In this document: one piece after another, positions 19,401-27,727 of the stretch | Layout of the letters: the number at the start of each line of letters is the position of its first letter | How positions within the stretch are numbered: the stretch's first letter is position 1 | Assembly (NCBI RefSeq): GCF_000172415.1 | Contig: NZ_ABLD01000017.1 | Span: forward strand, 90,974 to 154,973 | Direction: 5' to 3' | Length of the DNA stretch: 64,000 nt | Origin: Paraburkholderia graminis C4D1M | Lineage (GTDB): Bacteria > Pseudomonadota > Gammaproteobacteria > Burkholderiales > Burkholderiaceae | The notes under the pieces: model-generated | The model's input: the letters and a program-made list of their open reading frames with translations, nothing else | Told to the model about the DNA's origin: nothing | Database searches by the model: none | Translations under genes and position numbers: made by a program

Positions 19401-19487
19401 GCGCGCGAGGCCCCACATGCGCCAGACGCCGCGCTCACGGTCGAGCGTTATCGCGACACGCAGCGGCGCTACTGGATGGATCGATGA
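16440..19487 (+). CDS. comEC: ComEC/Rec2 DNA uptake channel protein
   Basis: ComEC carries single-stranded DNA across the inner membrane during natural transformation. The protein (1,015 residues) has the expected order: an N-terminal DUF4131-type region, a multi-spanning competence domain (GTSHLVAISGLHIGFAAGIA) and a C-terminal metallo-beta-lactamase-fold domain with HADSDH at 704-709 and VLVVPHHGSKTSS. I chose ATG 16440 (MRAWWCGFALGV) because GGAGG precedes it closely; ATG 16422 adds six residues. Two low-complexity insertions stand out: a Leu/Ser/Arg-rich loop encoded near 17,660-17,900, and an Ala/Pro/Thr stretch near 18,820-19,090 inside the beta-lactamase domain. Whether this strain is competent cannot be told from one gene. 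Confidence 0.93.
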   Translation: MRAWWCGFALGVIWLQQQAELPGWRGGCLLVSLACAASAVAIWGLRRRAEIQSDGHGAVAHWTLRRWRSFAGWCAVCCVAWCAGFGYAAWRADVRLAASLPLAWEGRDIDVTGSIKGLPARDDNGARFLFDVESVDSHEAGPPPPTPVIFPRVIQLAWIADEAPPPLQPGARWRLRVRLKRPHGNANFGLRDAEAALLARNVRATGYVSAAAQAVRLRPDARGVGVTVDRWRAALRARIDAVLGSAPHRGIVVALAIGAQDEISDADWQLMRATGTSHLVAISGLHIGFAAGIAAWLAGAFWRRSGWIGRNWPLWLPAQIVAVTGGALFAALHAALAGFNVPVQRALWMASVVALAYVSGRNVPRSAVLAWALGLVVLIDPWAVVSAGFWLSFCAVAAILFATSGRSRVWDREQHFDEIDDDGVGAGGVLAASSGPTGLWRSLRLSRVPRLLGLLSVFGSLGLSRLFHLSRASRLADLSRLSPSLPLCRFRIAAARRIRAFGERLHGAAHVQFAVTLALAPLTVYWFAQIPLIGPLANAFAIPWVSVLVTPSVLAGVVLPAPLDAYAWRIAHALLDVMIAGLQRLSGPRWVLWWLPQPSGWTLAAAAAGVLWCLAPRGWPLRWAAPLTWLPLVVPAPSGPPHGSFRLTALDVGQGTSVLVETAHHALLFDAGPGPESTHAGERVVVPYLRAHGVNALDTLIISHADSDHSGGAPAVLDAIEVRQMVAALAPANALWTNARQRGADTWPCAAGQRWQWDGVEFAMLWPDPRPLQGKPNAHCCVLRVSTLPLAVASELGGAVRSGAESAGVDGTGDTDSSVRSAPTSASNTAPSSVPTSAPTGAPTGAPTGAPTGAPTNAPTNAPTSASNSAPTGAPTAGPTPQPQATPLAALLTADIEAPSERVLLSRDRDMLRAQVLVVPHHGSKTSSTEPFLDSIDPLVALFQVGYRNRFHHPSAGVLARYSARHIELGRSDSDGAVRVLVDPYFAAREAPHAPDAALTVERYRDTQRRYWMDR
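18949..18996 (+). repeat. Four perfect 12-bp tandem repeats inside comEC
   Basis: The unit GCGCACCAACAG is repeated four times exactly and then decays into related GCGCACCGACCA-type units up to about 19,070. It encodes repeated Gly-Ala-Pro-Thr. The unit is a multiple of three, so copy-number change keeps the reading frame. Confidence 0.93.
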
Positions 19488-19576
19488 ATGCTCGCTCAAC
19501 GTTCGCTCGACGTTCGCAGATCGTGACAGCGGACATCGGCGCATCGCAAAAGGAGAGGCTGAAAATGGCCAGTGCC

Positions 19577-19632
19577 GCCAGACAGCCAGACAGCCAGACA
19601 GCCAGACAGCCAGACAGCCAGACGGCCAGACA
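19577..19632 (+). repeat. Seven 8-bp tandem repeats (GCCAGACA)
   Basis: The unit GCCAGACA occurs seven times in a row with one mismatch, in the sixth copy (GCCAGACG). It lies in the 251-base gap between comEC and the next hydrolase, 107 bases before that gene's start. Arrays of 8-bp units can change copy number by slippage, but no effect is shown here. Confidence 0.95.
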
Positions 19633-19738
19633 ACAAGCGCCGCCACGAGCGCACCCGCGAACACTGCGGCATACCTTCCAGATGCCGCACCGCTTCACCC
19701 GCCGCGCGAAAACGAAAACAGAACGGAGATAACCGCAG

Positions 19739-20542
19739 TTGAAAAACATCATTCATTTTTCGCACGCGAACGGCTTTCCGGCCTCGACTTACCGGACGAT
19801 TTTCGCCGAACTCTCCGACGACTACGACGTGCGCTACATCGAACGCATCGCACACGATCCGCGCTTTCCGGTGACGCAGGATTGGCCGCATCTCGTCGAG
19901 CAATTGATCGACGACATCGGCCGCACGTATGAGCAGCCGGTGTGGCTCGTCGGCCATTCGCTGGGCGGTTATCTGTCGCTCATGGCCGCGCTGAAAAAGC
20001 CGCAGTGGGTGAGGGGCGTCGTGATGCTCGATTCGCCGGTGGTCGCCGGCTGGCGCAGCAGCATCCTGCGCGTGTCGCAATTCACCGGGCTCGACGAGCG
20101 GCTGTCGCCCGCGGCCGCGACCCGCACGCGCCGAACGCACTGGGCGAGCCGCGACGAGGCATGGCGGCATTTTCATTCGAAGCCCGCGTTCGCGCGTTGG
20201 GACGAGCGCATGCTGTCCGACTACATCGAGTTCGGCATTCCGCAGGTCTCGCACGACGGCTCGCGCAGTCTCGCGTTCGATCGGCGCATCGAATATCAGA
20301 TCTACCGGACCTTGCCGCACACGCTCGGTGCGCGGCTCGCGCGCGGCGCGCCGGTGCCGGTGGGTTTCATCGGCGGCACGCGCTCGAAGGAAGTTCGCCA
20401 GGTCGGCTTGAGCGCGACGCGCCGGGCGACGGGCGGGCATATCGAATGGATCGAGGGCAGTCATCTGTTTCCGATGGAAAAGCCGATCGAAACCGCGCGT
20501 GCCGTGCAGCGGATGTTGCGCGAACTGAGCGAGCGCGGCTGA
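19739..20542 (+). CDS. Alpha/beta-fold hydrolase
   Basis: A 267-residue alpha/beta hydrolase with the nucleophile elbow GHSLGG (S74) and an oxyanion-type start NIIHFSHANGFPASTY. A late histidine in the GSHLFPMEKP segment is the likely third member of the triad. The start is TTG 19739, chosen because GGAG (19725-19728) lies ten bases upstream and it gives a normal N terminus for this family. The substrate is unknown; such proteins are annotated as esterases or lipases. It follows comEC after a gap that contains an 8-bp repeat array, and precedes pyrG, which has its own putative promoter. Confidence 0.85.
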   Translation: MKNIIHFSHANGFPASTYRTIFAELSDDYDVRYIERIAHDPRFPVTQDWPHLVEQLIDDIGRTYEQPVWLVGHSLGGYLSLMAALKKPQWVRGVVMLDSPVVAGWRSSILRVSQFTGLDERLSPAAATRTRRTHWASRDEAWRHFHSKPAFARWDERMLSDYIEFGIPQVSHDGSRSLAFDRRIEYQIYRTLPHTLGARLARGAPVPVGFIGGTRSKEVRQVGLSATRRATGGHIEWIEGSHLFPMEKPIETARAVQRMLRELSERG

Positions 20543-20632
20543 GGCGGCGCGCGTCGATCGCCGTGGCTCGCGCGGCGCATCGGCTTGCCGCGGGCGCTCG
20601 CATTTTGCTGGGGTTGAGACCCTGCTTTACGG

Positions 20633-20638
20633 TATAAT
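20633..20638 (+). promoter_or_regulatory. Putative -10 element (TATAAT) for pyrG
   Basis: A perfect TATAAT lies 26 bases before the pyrG start. No convincing -35 is seen at 16-18 bases; TTGAGA at 20614 leaves only 13. The element is a likely promoter core for the pyrG-kdsA pair. Confidence 0.45.
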
Positions 20639-20663
20639 CCGTTTTTCCCGCGAGCATCCAGCG

Positions 20664-22337
20664 ATGACCAAATATGTTTTCGTCACCGGCGGCGTAGTAT
20701 CTTCCCTCGGCAAGGGTATTGCCGCCGCTTCCCTCGCCGCGATCCTCGAATCGCGCGGTCTCAAAGTCACTCTTCTCAAGCTCGATCCCTACATCAACGT
20801 CGACCCCGGCACGATGAGCCCGTTTCAACACGGCGAAGTGTTCGTGACGGAAGACGGAGCGGAAACCGACCTCGACCTCGGCCACTATGAGCGCTTCATC
20901 AGCACGAAGATGCGCAAGGCCAATAACTTCACCACGGGCCAGATTTACGAATCGGTGATCCGCAAGGAACGCCGCGGCGATTATCTCGGCAAGACGGTGC
21001 AGGTCATTCCGCACATCACGAATGAAATCCAGGCGTTCATCGAGCGTGGGGCAGCTTCCGCTACCTGCGGCGAGCCGGACGTCGCGATCGTCGAAGTCGG
21101 CGGCACGGTGGGCGATATCGAATCGCTGCCGTTCCTCGAAGCCGCGCGTCAGATGAGTCTGCGCATGGGCCGCAACAGCGCGTGCTTCGTGCACCTCACG
21201 CTAGTGCCCTGGGTCGCCACCGCCGGCGAACTGAAGACCAAGCCCACGCAACACAGCGTGCAGAAGCTGCGCGAAATCGGTATCTCGCCGCACGTGCTGC
21301 TGTGCCGCGCCGACCGCCGCATTCCGGACGACGAGCGCGCGAAAATCTCCATGTTCTCGAACGTGCCGGAAGACGCCGTTATTTCGGTGTGGGACGCGGA
21401 CAGCATCTACAAGATTCCGCAGATGCTGCACGATCAGGGTCTCGACGCGATCATCTGCGAAGAGTTGAAGCTCACGCCGAAGCCCGCCGATCTGTCGATG
21501 TGGGCCGAACTCGTCGAGAAGCTGCAGAATCCGAAGCACGAAGTCACGATCGGCATGGTCGGCAAGTATGTCGATCTGACGGAGTCGTACAAGTCGCTGA
21601 TCGAAGCGCTGCGTCATGCATCCATGCATACGTCCACGCGCGTGAACATCGAGTACATCGATTCGGAAGAGATCGAGACGCAGGGCGTCGAAAGTCTCAA
21701 GCATCTGGACGCCGTGCTCGTGCCTGGCGGCTTCGGCCGTCGCGGCACCGAAGGCAAGATCGCCGCGATCCGCTATGCGCGTGAAGCGAAGGTGCCGTAT
21801 CTCGGCATCTGTCTCGGCATGCAACTGGCCGTGATCGAATTCGCACGCGACGTGGTCGCGCTGAAAGACGCGAACAGCACCGAGTTCGATCAGGAAACGC
21901 CGAACCGCGTGGTCGCGCTGATCACCGAGTGGTACGACCGCGAAGGCCGCGTCGAAAAGCGCACGGAAGAATCCGACCTCGGCGGCACGATGCGCCTCGG
22001 TTCGCAACGCTGCCCGATCAAGCCCGGCACGATGGCCGAAGAGATCTACGGCAAGGACGTGAACGAGCGTCATCGTCACCGTTATGAAGTCAATAACCGC
22101 TTCGTGCCCCAGCTCGAAGCCGGTGGTCTTATCATCAGCGCCCGTACCCCGAGTGAAGATCTGCCGGAAATGATGGAACTGCCGCGCAGCATGCACCCGT
22201 GGTTCGTCGGCGTGCAGTTCCACCCGGAATTCACGTCCACGCCGCGCGACGGCCATCCGCTGTTCAAGTCGTTCGTCGAAGCCGCGCTCGCGCATCAGCA
22301 GTCGCGCGTCGCGAGCGAAGTCGGGGAGAAAGCATGA
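20664..22337 (+). CDS. pyrG: CTP synthase
   Basis: CTP synthase makes CTP from UTP, ATP and glutamine. The N-terminal synthase domain starts MTKYVFVTGGVVSSLGKG, with the P-loop-like GVVSSLGKG and the LDPYINVDPGTMSP segment. The C-terminal class I glutamine amidotransferase domain has the nucleophile C383 (GICLGMQLAVIEF) and FHPEFTSTP. The length of 557 is typical. The stop codon overlaps the kdsA start (ATGA), so the two are coupled. The pyrG-kdsA-eno-ftsB order is conserved in proteobacteria. Confidence 0.98.
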   Translation: MTKYVFVTGGVVSSLGKGIAAASLAAILESRGLKVTLLKLDPYINVDPGTMSPFQHGEVFVTEDGAETDLDLGHYERFISTKMRKANNFTTGQIYESVIRKERRGDYLGKTVQVIPHITNEIQAFIERGAASATCGEPDVAIVEVGGTVGDIESLPFLEAARQMSLRMGRNSACFVHLTLVPWVATAGELKTKPTQHSVQKLREIGISPHVLLCRADRRIPDDERAKISMFSNVPEDAVISVWDADSIYKIPQMLHDQGLDAIICEELKLTPKPADLSMWAELVEKLQNPKHEVTIGMVGKYVDLTESYKSLIEALRHASMHTSTRVNIEYIDSEEIETQGVESLKHLDAVLVPGGFGRRGTEGKIAAIRYAREAKVPYLGICLGMQLAVIEFARDVVALKDANSTEFDQETPNRVVALITEWYDREGRVEKRTEESDLGGTMRLGSQRCPIKPGTMAEEIYGKDVNERHRHRYEVNNRFVPQLEAGGLIISARTPSEDLPEMMELPRSMHPWFVGVQFHPEFTSTPRDGHPLFKSFVEAALAHQQSRVASEVGEKA

Positions 22338-23188
22338 AACTGGGCGATTTCGAAATCGGGCTCGACAAGCCGTTTTTCCTGATCGCGGGCACGTGTGTCG
22401 TCGAATCGGAGCAAATGACGATCGACACCGCGGGCCGCCTGAAGGAAATCTGCGCGAAGCTGAACATTCCGTTCATCTACAAATCGTCGTACGACAAGGC
22501 CAATCGCAGCAGCGGCAAGTCGTTTCGCGGTCTCGGCATGGACGAAGGTTTGCGCATCCTGTCGGAAGTGAAGCGTCAACTCGGTTTGCCGGTGCTGACG
22601 GACGTTCACGCCGAGCACGAGATCGAGCAGGTCGCATCAGTGGTAGACGTGCTGCAAACGCCGGCTTTCCTGTGCCGTCAAACCGACTTCATTCACGCGT
22701 GCGCGCGTTCGGGCAAACCGGTCAACATCAAGAAAGGCCAGTTTCTCGCGCCGCACGACATGAAGAACGTGATCGACAAGGCGCGCGACGCGGCGCGTGA
22801 GGCGGGTCTTTCCGAAGACCGCTTCATGGCATGCGAGCGCGGCGTGTCGTTCGGTTATAACAACCTCGTGTCGGACATGCGGTCGCTCGCGATCATGCGC
22901 GAAACCAACGCGCCGATCGTGTTCGACGCCACGCATTCGGTGCAGTTGCCGGGCGGCCAGGGCACGAGCTCGGGCGGTCAGCGCGAATTCGTGCCGGTGC
23001 TCGCGCGTGCGGCCGTGGCGGTCGGCGTCGCCGGTCTCTTCATGGAAACGCACCCGAATCCGGCAGAAGCGAAGTCGGATGGTCCGAACGCGGTGTCGCT
23101 CCATCGCATGGCCGATCTGCTCGAGACGCTCGTCACGCTCGATCAGGCCGTCAAGCGCACGCCGTTCCTCGAAAGCGATTTCAACTGA
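22334..23188 (+). CDS. kdsA: 3-deoxy-8-phosphooctulonate synthase (KDO-8-P synthase)
   Basis: KdsA condenses phosphoenolpyruvate with arabinose-5-phosphate to make KDO-8-phosphate for the lipopolysaccharide inner core. The protein has 284 residues. Recognisable segments are IAGTCVVESEQ, YKSSYDKANRSS, TDVHAEHEIEQV, KKGQFLAPHDMKNV and FDATHSVQLPGGQGTSSGG. ATG 22334 overlaps the pyrG stop by four bases. It sits just before eno, which supplies phosphoenolpyruvate. Confidence 0.98.
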   Translation: MKLGDFEIGLDKPFFLIAGTCVVESEQMTIDTAGRLKEICAKLNIPFIYKSSYDKANRSSGKSFRGLGMDEGLRILSEVKRQLGLPVLTDVHAEHEIEQVASVVDVLQTPAFLCRQTDFIHACARSGKPVNIKKGQFLAPHDMKNVIDKARDAAREAGLSEDRFMACERGVSFGYNNLVSDMRSLAIMRETNAPIVFDATHSVQLPGGQGTSSGGQREFVPVLARAAVAVGVAGLFMETHPNPAEAKSDGPNAVSLHRMADLLETLVTLDQAVKRTPFLESDFN

Positions 23189-23268
23189 TTCACGCGTTCG
23201 CCGCGTGCCGGCTTGCATATCGACACCGTGTCGCTGTAAAGAATTCATCGTCATTTCTTGAGGAAACC

Positions 23269-24552
23269 ATGAGTGCTATCGTAGATATCATCGGTCGAGA
23301 GATTCTCGATTCGCGAGGCAACCCCACCGTCGAATGCGACGTACTGCTCGAGTCGGGCACGATGGGCCGCGCCGCGGTGCCGTCGGGCGCGTCCACCGGT
23401 TCGCGCGAAGCAATCGAGTTGCGCGACGGCGAAACCGGCCGCTACGGCGGCAAGGGTGTGCTGAAGGCTGTCGAGCACATCAACACCGAAATCTCCGAAG
23501 CGATCATGGGCCTCGACGCTTCCGAGCAGGCTTTCCTCGACAAGACGCTGCTGGAACTCGACGGCACGGACAACAAGTCGCGCCTCGGCGCGAACGCGAT
23601 GCTGGCTGTTTCGATGGCCGTCGCGAAGGCTGCTGCTGAAGAAGCCGGCCTGCCGCTCTACCGCTACTTCGGCGGCTCGGGCGCGATGCAACTGCCGGTG
23701 CCGATGATGAACATCGTCAACGGCGGCGCGCACGCGAACAACAGCCTGGACATCCAGGAATTCATGATCGTGCCGGTCAGCCAGCCGACCTTCCGCGAAG
23801 CACTGCGCTGCGGCGCCGAAGTGTTCCACGCGCTGAAGAAGATTCTGTCGGACCGCGGCATGAGCACGGCAGTGGGCGACGAAGGCGGCTTCGCGCCGAA
23901 CTTCGGCAGCAACGACGAGTGCCTGTCGACCATCCTGCAAGCTATCGAGAAAGCCGGCTACCGCGCCGGTGAAGACGTGCTGCTCGCGCTCGACTGCGCG
24001 GCGAGCGAGTTCTACCACGACGGCAAGTACCAGTTGGCGGGCGAAGGCCTGCAACTGTCGTCGGCGGAATTTGCGGACTATCTCGCGACGCTGGCCGACA
24101 AGTTCCCGATCGTGTCGATTGAAGACGGCATGCACGAAGGCGATTGGGAAGGCTGGAAGCTGCTGACCGAAAAGCTCGGCAAGAGGATTCAGCTCGTCGG
24201 CGACGATCTGTTCGTCACCAACACGCGCATCCTGAAGGAAGGCATCGAGAAGGGCATCGCGAACTCGATCCTCATCAAGATCAACCAGATCGGCACGCTG
24301 ACCGAAACGTTCGCCGCAATCGAAATGGCGAAGCGCGCGGGCTATACGGCTGTCATCTCGCATCGCTCGGGTGAGACGGAAGACTCGACGATCGCGGACA
24401 TCGCCGTCGGCCTGAACGCCGGCCAGATCAAGACGGGTTCGCTGTCGCGTTCGGACCGCATCTCGAAGTACAACCAGTTGCTGCGTATCGAAGAAGACCT
24501 CGGCGATATCGCCAGCTATCCGGGCAAGTCGGCGTTCTACAATCTGCGCTAA
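23269..24552 (+). CDS. eno: Enolase
   Basis: Enolase interconverts 2-phosphoglycerate and phosphoenolpyruvate in glycolysis and also joins the RNA degradosome in some bacteria. The 427-residue protein starts MSAIVDIIGREILDSRGNPTVECD. It carries the enolase signature LIKINQIGTLTET and the SHRSGETED loop. The metal-ligand regions LALDCAASEF and SIEDGMHEGD are also visible. A good ribosome binding site (TTGAGGA) precedes ATG 23269. The downstream gene is ftsB, after a strong hairpin. Confidence 0.98.
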   Translation: MSAIVDIIGREILDSRGNPTVECDVLLESGTMGRAAVPSGASTGSREAIELRDGETGRYGGKGVLKAVEHINTEISEAIMGLDASEQAFLDKTLLELDGTDNKSRLGANAMLAVSMAVAKAAAEEAGLPLYRYFGGSGAMQLPVPMMNIVNGGAHANNSLDIQEFMIVPVSQPTFREALRCGAEVFHALKKILSDRGMSTAVGDEGGFAPNFGSNDECLSTILQAIEKAGYRAGEDVLLALDCAASEFYHDGKYQLAGEGLQLSSAEFADYLATLADKFPIVSIEDGMHEGDWEGWKLLTEKLGKRIQLVGDDLFVTNTRILKEGIEKGIANSILIKINQIGTLTETFAAIEMAKRAGYTAVISHRSGETEDSTIADIAVGLNAGQIKTGSLSRSDRISKYNQLLRIEEDLGDIASYPGKSAFYNLR

Positions 24553-24617
24553 TGGTTCTGAGTGGACTTTTTAGCGGTGACCGATGAGCCGGTTCTTCCT
24601 CGTGTCTGATTGACCTC

Positions 24618-24655
24618 GCCGCCCTGCGTAAAGCGCAGGGCGGCGCGTATTTATT
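24618..24655 (+). terminator. Hairpin terminator between eno and ftsB
   Basis: An 11-base perfect stem, GCCGCCCTGCG with CGCAGGGCGGC, surrounds a TAAAG loop and is followed by GCGTATTTATT. The tail is not a pure T run, so termination may be partial, leaving some read-through into ftsB. Confidence 0.65.
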
Positions 24656-24666
24656 GTGCTTACTTC

Positions 24667-25098
24667 ATGCGGCTCGTCACTGCTGTACTGATCGTTCTGC
24701 TGGCGTTGATCCAGTACCCGCTGTGGTGGGGCCACGGCGGGTGGTTGCGCGTCCACGAACTGCAGCAACAGCTCGCGCAGCAGATACAAAAGAACGCCGA
24801 CGCGAAGCTGCGCAACGAGCGTATTCAAGGCGAGGTGCAGGATCTGCAGAACGGCACGGCTGCCGTCGAAGAGCGCGCCCGCTACGAGATGGGCATGGTC
24901 AAGGACGGCGAAGTGTTCGTGCAGTTCGTGTCGCCGAATGCGCCGTTGCCGACGGCGAACGCGCCGTCGACTAGTGCGTCGACACGCGGCGAGGTGTCGG
25001 CCGCGCCGCTGCATGTGGTGCCGAATCCGGAGTCGCGCGCGAAGCCCGAGCGTAAGCACGGCAGCAAGGCGGCGAAAGAGAAGAAGCCGGCGCACTGA
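24667..25098 (+). CDS. ftsB: Cell division protein FtsB
   Basis: FtsB forms a complex with FtsL and FtsQ that links the early and late divisome. A single N-terminal membrane segment (MRLVTAVLIVLLALIQYPLW) is followed by the WGHGGW motif and a coiled coil (HELQQQLAQQIQKNADAKLRN). The conserved EERARYEMGMV region comes next. At 143 residues it is longer than the usual 90-105 because of an Ala/Ser/Lys-rich tail. I chose ATG 24667; the extension from 24610 would be charged and precede the membrane segment. The position after eno is the standard one. Confidence 0.93.
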   Translation: MRLVTAVLIVLLALIQYPLWWGHGGWLRVHELQQQLAQQIQKNADAKLRNERIQGEVQDLQNGTAAVEERARYEMGMVKDGEVFVQFVSPNAPLPTANAPSTSASTRGEVSAAPLHVVPNPESRAKPERKHGSKAAKEKKPAH

Positions 25099-25177
25099 GT
25101 GGGGCGTCGATTGTGGCGTGATGGTGATTCAGTCGCGCGAAGCGTGCGTAAGGTCAGGTGCGGGAAACGACGTAGAC

Positions 25178-25210
25178 AAAAAAGGCGCGGTCTGTGGACC
25201 GCGCCTTTTT
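25178..25210 (+). terminator. Bidirectional terminator after ftsB
   Basis: AAAAAAGGCGCGGTC pairs with GACCGCGCCTTTTT around a TGTG loop. It lies between the converging ftsB and the lipoprotein gene. Confidence 0.93.
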
Positions 25211-25274
25211 GCATTTTGCGCCGCACATTCGGCGACCGGAACGACGGCTCTGCGGCATTGCACCTGCCACTGGA

Positions 25275-25661
25275 TCACCAGCCCCAGTACGACCCATAGC
25301 CGATGCCGACGCCGGTGCCCCAGCCGTGTCCCCATCCACCGCCGTAGTAGCTGCCGTACACGCTGACGGGCACACGCGGGCTGTAATAACGCGACCACGC
25401 TTGCGCGGCGTTTTCGGCGGCGATGGCCTGGTTCTGCTCGGCCATGACCTGCCGGTCGATTGCGTCGTAACGCTCGCGCTCGGCCGGCGTCAGCGGTTGT
25501 GCGGTGCTGGCCATGCCCGACTGGTCGGCGGGCAGCCGGCTATAAATGGGCGAGGGACCCGGCGGGTCCATCATGCAACCGGTCAATGCAGTGAGACCGG
25601 CGAGCGCCGTCAACACGGCGAGCCTGCGCGCGGGACGCGGCAATGAAGTGGGAATGCTCAT
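25275..25661 (-). CDS. Small predicted lipoprotein
   Basis: A 128-residue protein with a signal peptide and lipobox LTALTGC (lipid-attached C29). The mature part has a PGPSPIYSRLP segment and a charged helix around ERERYDAIDRQVMAEQNQAIAA. It ends in a Gly/Tyr/Trp-rich tail (YGSYYGGGWGHGWG). I do not recognise a defined family. It is probably an envelope lipoprotein. The gene stands alone, with a terminator shared with ftsB at its end. Confidence 0.75.
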   Translation of the reverse strand: MSIPTSLPRPARRLAVLTALAGLTALTGCMMDPPGPSPIYSRLPADQSGMASTAQPLTPAERERYDAIDRQVMAEQNQAIAAENAAQAWSRYYSPRVPVSVYGSYYGGGWGHGWGTGVGIGYGSYWGW

Positions 25662-25776
25662 GTTGAATCTCGATCGGTCGATACATCAGCGCAGTCTAAG
25701 CGGACATTGAGCAGACACTAAGCGGACGCTCTGCGGACATTAAACGAACCCGCAAAGCGCCCACCCGCCGACCGCT

Positions 25777-26727
25777 TCAATGCCGTTGTTCAGCAGCCGG
25801 CGTCACACCTTGTGAGAGTGCATTGGCGAAAAAAAGTTGCGCCACGTCGACGGGGTCGAACTCGTACCGCTGATTGCAGAACTCGCAATGAATCTCGACG
25901 TGGCCGCGCTCGGCGATCACGCCGTCAACTTCGTCGCGACCCAGCATCTTCAGCATCGAACCAACTTTTTCGCGCGAGCAGGTGCATTCGAAACGGGCGC
26001 TGGCCGGCTCGAAATGCTGGACGTTCTCCTGCCAGAAGAGGCGCCGGAACACCGTCTCGGGTTCTTCCTTCAGCAGTTCGTCTTGCGACAGCGTGCCGCC
26101 GAGCGTGCAGACGCGCTCCCATGTATCCGCGTCCAGTTCGCCGGGATGCGGGACGATGCCGCCGTCGCCGGGAAGCTTTTGCAGCAGCATGCCGACCGCG
26201 CGCTCCGAATTGGCCGCGAGCCACAGGCGTGTGTCGAGCTGCTCGGAGTGATGCATGTAGTGTTCGAGCACTTCGGCCATCGACTCGAGCGGCCCGTTTT
26301 CGCCCGACAGCGGCACGATGCTCTGATACGGCTGCTGCCCCGGCTTCTTGTCGCGCGGATCGAGCGTGATCACGCAGCGGCCGTGACCGCTTGCGTTGAG
26401 CAATTCGATCATCGACGTCGTCTCGCCGATCACGCTGTCTTCGTCGCCGGAAAGCTTGGCGGTGGCGCGCATCGACAGGTCGGAGCTGCATTGAACCACC
26501 AGCATCTTGACCGGGCCGTCGCCGAAAATCTGCATGATCAGCGTGCCGTCGAACTTCAGATTCGCGGACAGCAGCGCGCACGCGGCCATCATCTCGCCGA
26601 GAATCGTCCGCACGGGCGCCGGATACTGGCGGCGCGTCAGCACTTCCTGCCATGTATTGCGCAGCGAAACGATTTCGCCGCGCACCGGCGCCGCGCTGAA
26701 CATGAATTTTTGCAACTGGTCGCTCAC
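25777..26727 (-). CDS. hslO: Redox-regulated chaperone Hsp33
   Basis: Hsp33 is a cytosolic holdase activated by oxidation and unfolding. The C-terminal zinc site has four cysteines, CTC (FECTCSREKV) and CEFC (EIHCEFCNQRYEF). I chose GTG 26727 (VSDQLQKFMFSAAPVRGE, 316 residues) because AGAGGA lies just upstream and the match to the family starts here; the longer frame adds 16 odd residues. The protein is slightly longer than the E. coli one (292). It follows the carbonic-anhydrase-like gene in the same direction, 74 bases away, and may share its transcript. Confidence 0.95.
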   Translation of the reverse strand: MSDQLQKFMFSAAPVRGEIVSLRNTWQEVLTRRQYPAPVRTILGEMMAACALLSANLKFDGTLIMQIFGDGPVKMLVVQCSSDLSMRATAKLSGDEDSVIGETTSMIELLNASGHGRCVITLDPRDKKPGQQPYQSIVPLSGENGPLESMAEVLEHYMHHSEQLDTRLWLAANSERAVGMLLQKLPGDGGIVPHPGELDADTWERVCTLGGTLSQDELLKEEPETVFRRLFWQENVQHFEPASARFECTCSREKVGSMLKMLGRDEVDGVIAERGHVEIHCEFCNQRYEFDPVDVAQLFFANALSQGVTPAAEQRH

Positions 26728-26801
26728 AACTTTTCCTCTGTCGAATGGCGCGGCACGGCGAGATGCCCTGCACACGCCGTGCGCGCCGCGCGCCCGGCCG
26801 G

Positions 26802-27326
26802 TTAGCCGATACGCACGAGTTGCGCCTTGAAATACTCGCGGCGCTCGGCGTAACTTGCCGTGCCGCGCTGCATGTTGGCGATGTCCGCGTCGGTCAGTTC
26901 GCGCACCACTTTCGCGGGCGCGCCGAGAATCAGCGAATTGTCGGGAAACACTTTGCCTTCGGTCACGATGGCGCCCGCTCCGACCAGACAGTTGCGGCCG
27001 ATTACCGCGCCATTCAAGACCACCGCCTGAATTCCGATCAGCGCGCCTTCCTTGATCGTGCAGCCGTGCAGCATGACCTGATGGCCGATTGTCACGTTGG
27101 CCTCGATGGTCAGCGGAAAGCCCGGATCCGTGTGCAGCACCGCGTTTTCCTGGATGTTGCTGCCCGCGCCGAGCGTGATCGGCTCGTTGTCGCCGCGCAG
27201 CGTCGCGCCGAACCAGACGCTCGAATTTTCCTCCAGCGTCACGTTCCCGATGATGGTCGCGGAATCCGCGACGAACACGCTTTCGTGGATGTTCGGTGCG
27301 GCGTCGCCAAGCTTGTAAATGGTCAC
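26802..27326 (-). CDS. Gamma carbonic anhydrase family protein
   Basis: A left-handed beta-helix protein of the gamma carbonic anhydrase family (YrdA/CaiE-like). Hexapeptide repeats run through the centre (IIGNVTLEENSSVWFGATLRGD, in part). The metal-ligand histidines are in VLHTD and TIGHQVMLHGC. The start is GTG 27326, preceded by GAGGAGA, giving 174 residues, the usual length. Many members of this family lack proven carbonic anhydrase activity, so the enzymatic label is tentative. It lies just upstream of hslO. Confidence 0.93.
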   Translation of the reverse strand: MTIYKLGDAAPNIHESVFVADSATIIGNVTLEENSSVWFGATLRGDNEPITLGAGSNIQENAVLHTDPGFPLTIEANVTIGHQVMLHGCTIKEGALIGIQAVVLNGAVIGRNCLVGAGAIVTEGKVFPDNSLILGAPAKVVRELTDADIANMQRGTASYAERREYFKAQLVRIG

Positions 27327-27727
27327 GTTGTCTCCTCGTGGATCGGTCGGATCGGTCGCCGGGCGTGCGGACGGCTCGCGGCGTGTCGGGTTTGACGGCT
27401 CTTCGTTGGCTGCTGGAGGCGCTTTGGGCGCTCGCGAGCGTCGAATCGAGTATTGTAAACGGTTGTGTGGTTCGGCCGCTTCGTGCGATATGCGGGGTGG
27501 TGGACGCGGTTGGTGGGTCTGGCGGGTTGCCGTTGCATGGTGTTGCAGCGTGCGGACAGAAGCGGCCAGTGCGGCCATGCCGTCAGACCTGCAAGCGGCG
27601 GTAGCCACTGCGCTTGTGACCCGACCGACGCCAGCTCCGTTCGCTGTTTGCCCGCGACAGGCGCGCGCTGCCCTTAAACGTCCGTCGACCTCCGTCGCTC
27701 TCACTTCCCTCTACCGATCACGCTGCC
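27327..27727. other. 401-base divergent intergenic region, no gene seen
   Basis: It separates the leftward carbonic-anhydrase-like gene from the rightward DUF455 gene. A TACAAT on the leftward strand (27457-27452) could be a -10 element for the leftward gene but has no good -35. The rest is G/T-rich on the + strand, with no recognisable protein or RNA. Confidence 0.5.

Noticed and set aside
19484..19732. 82-codon open frame across the 8-bp repeats
   Set aside because: Its sequence is mostly repeat-coded and Arg-rich. I kept the repeat as a feature but do not claim a protein.
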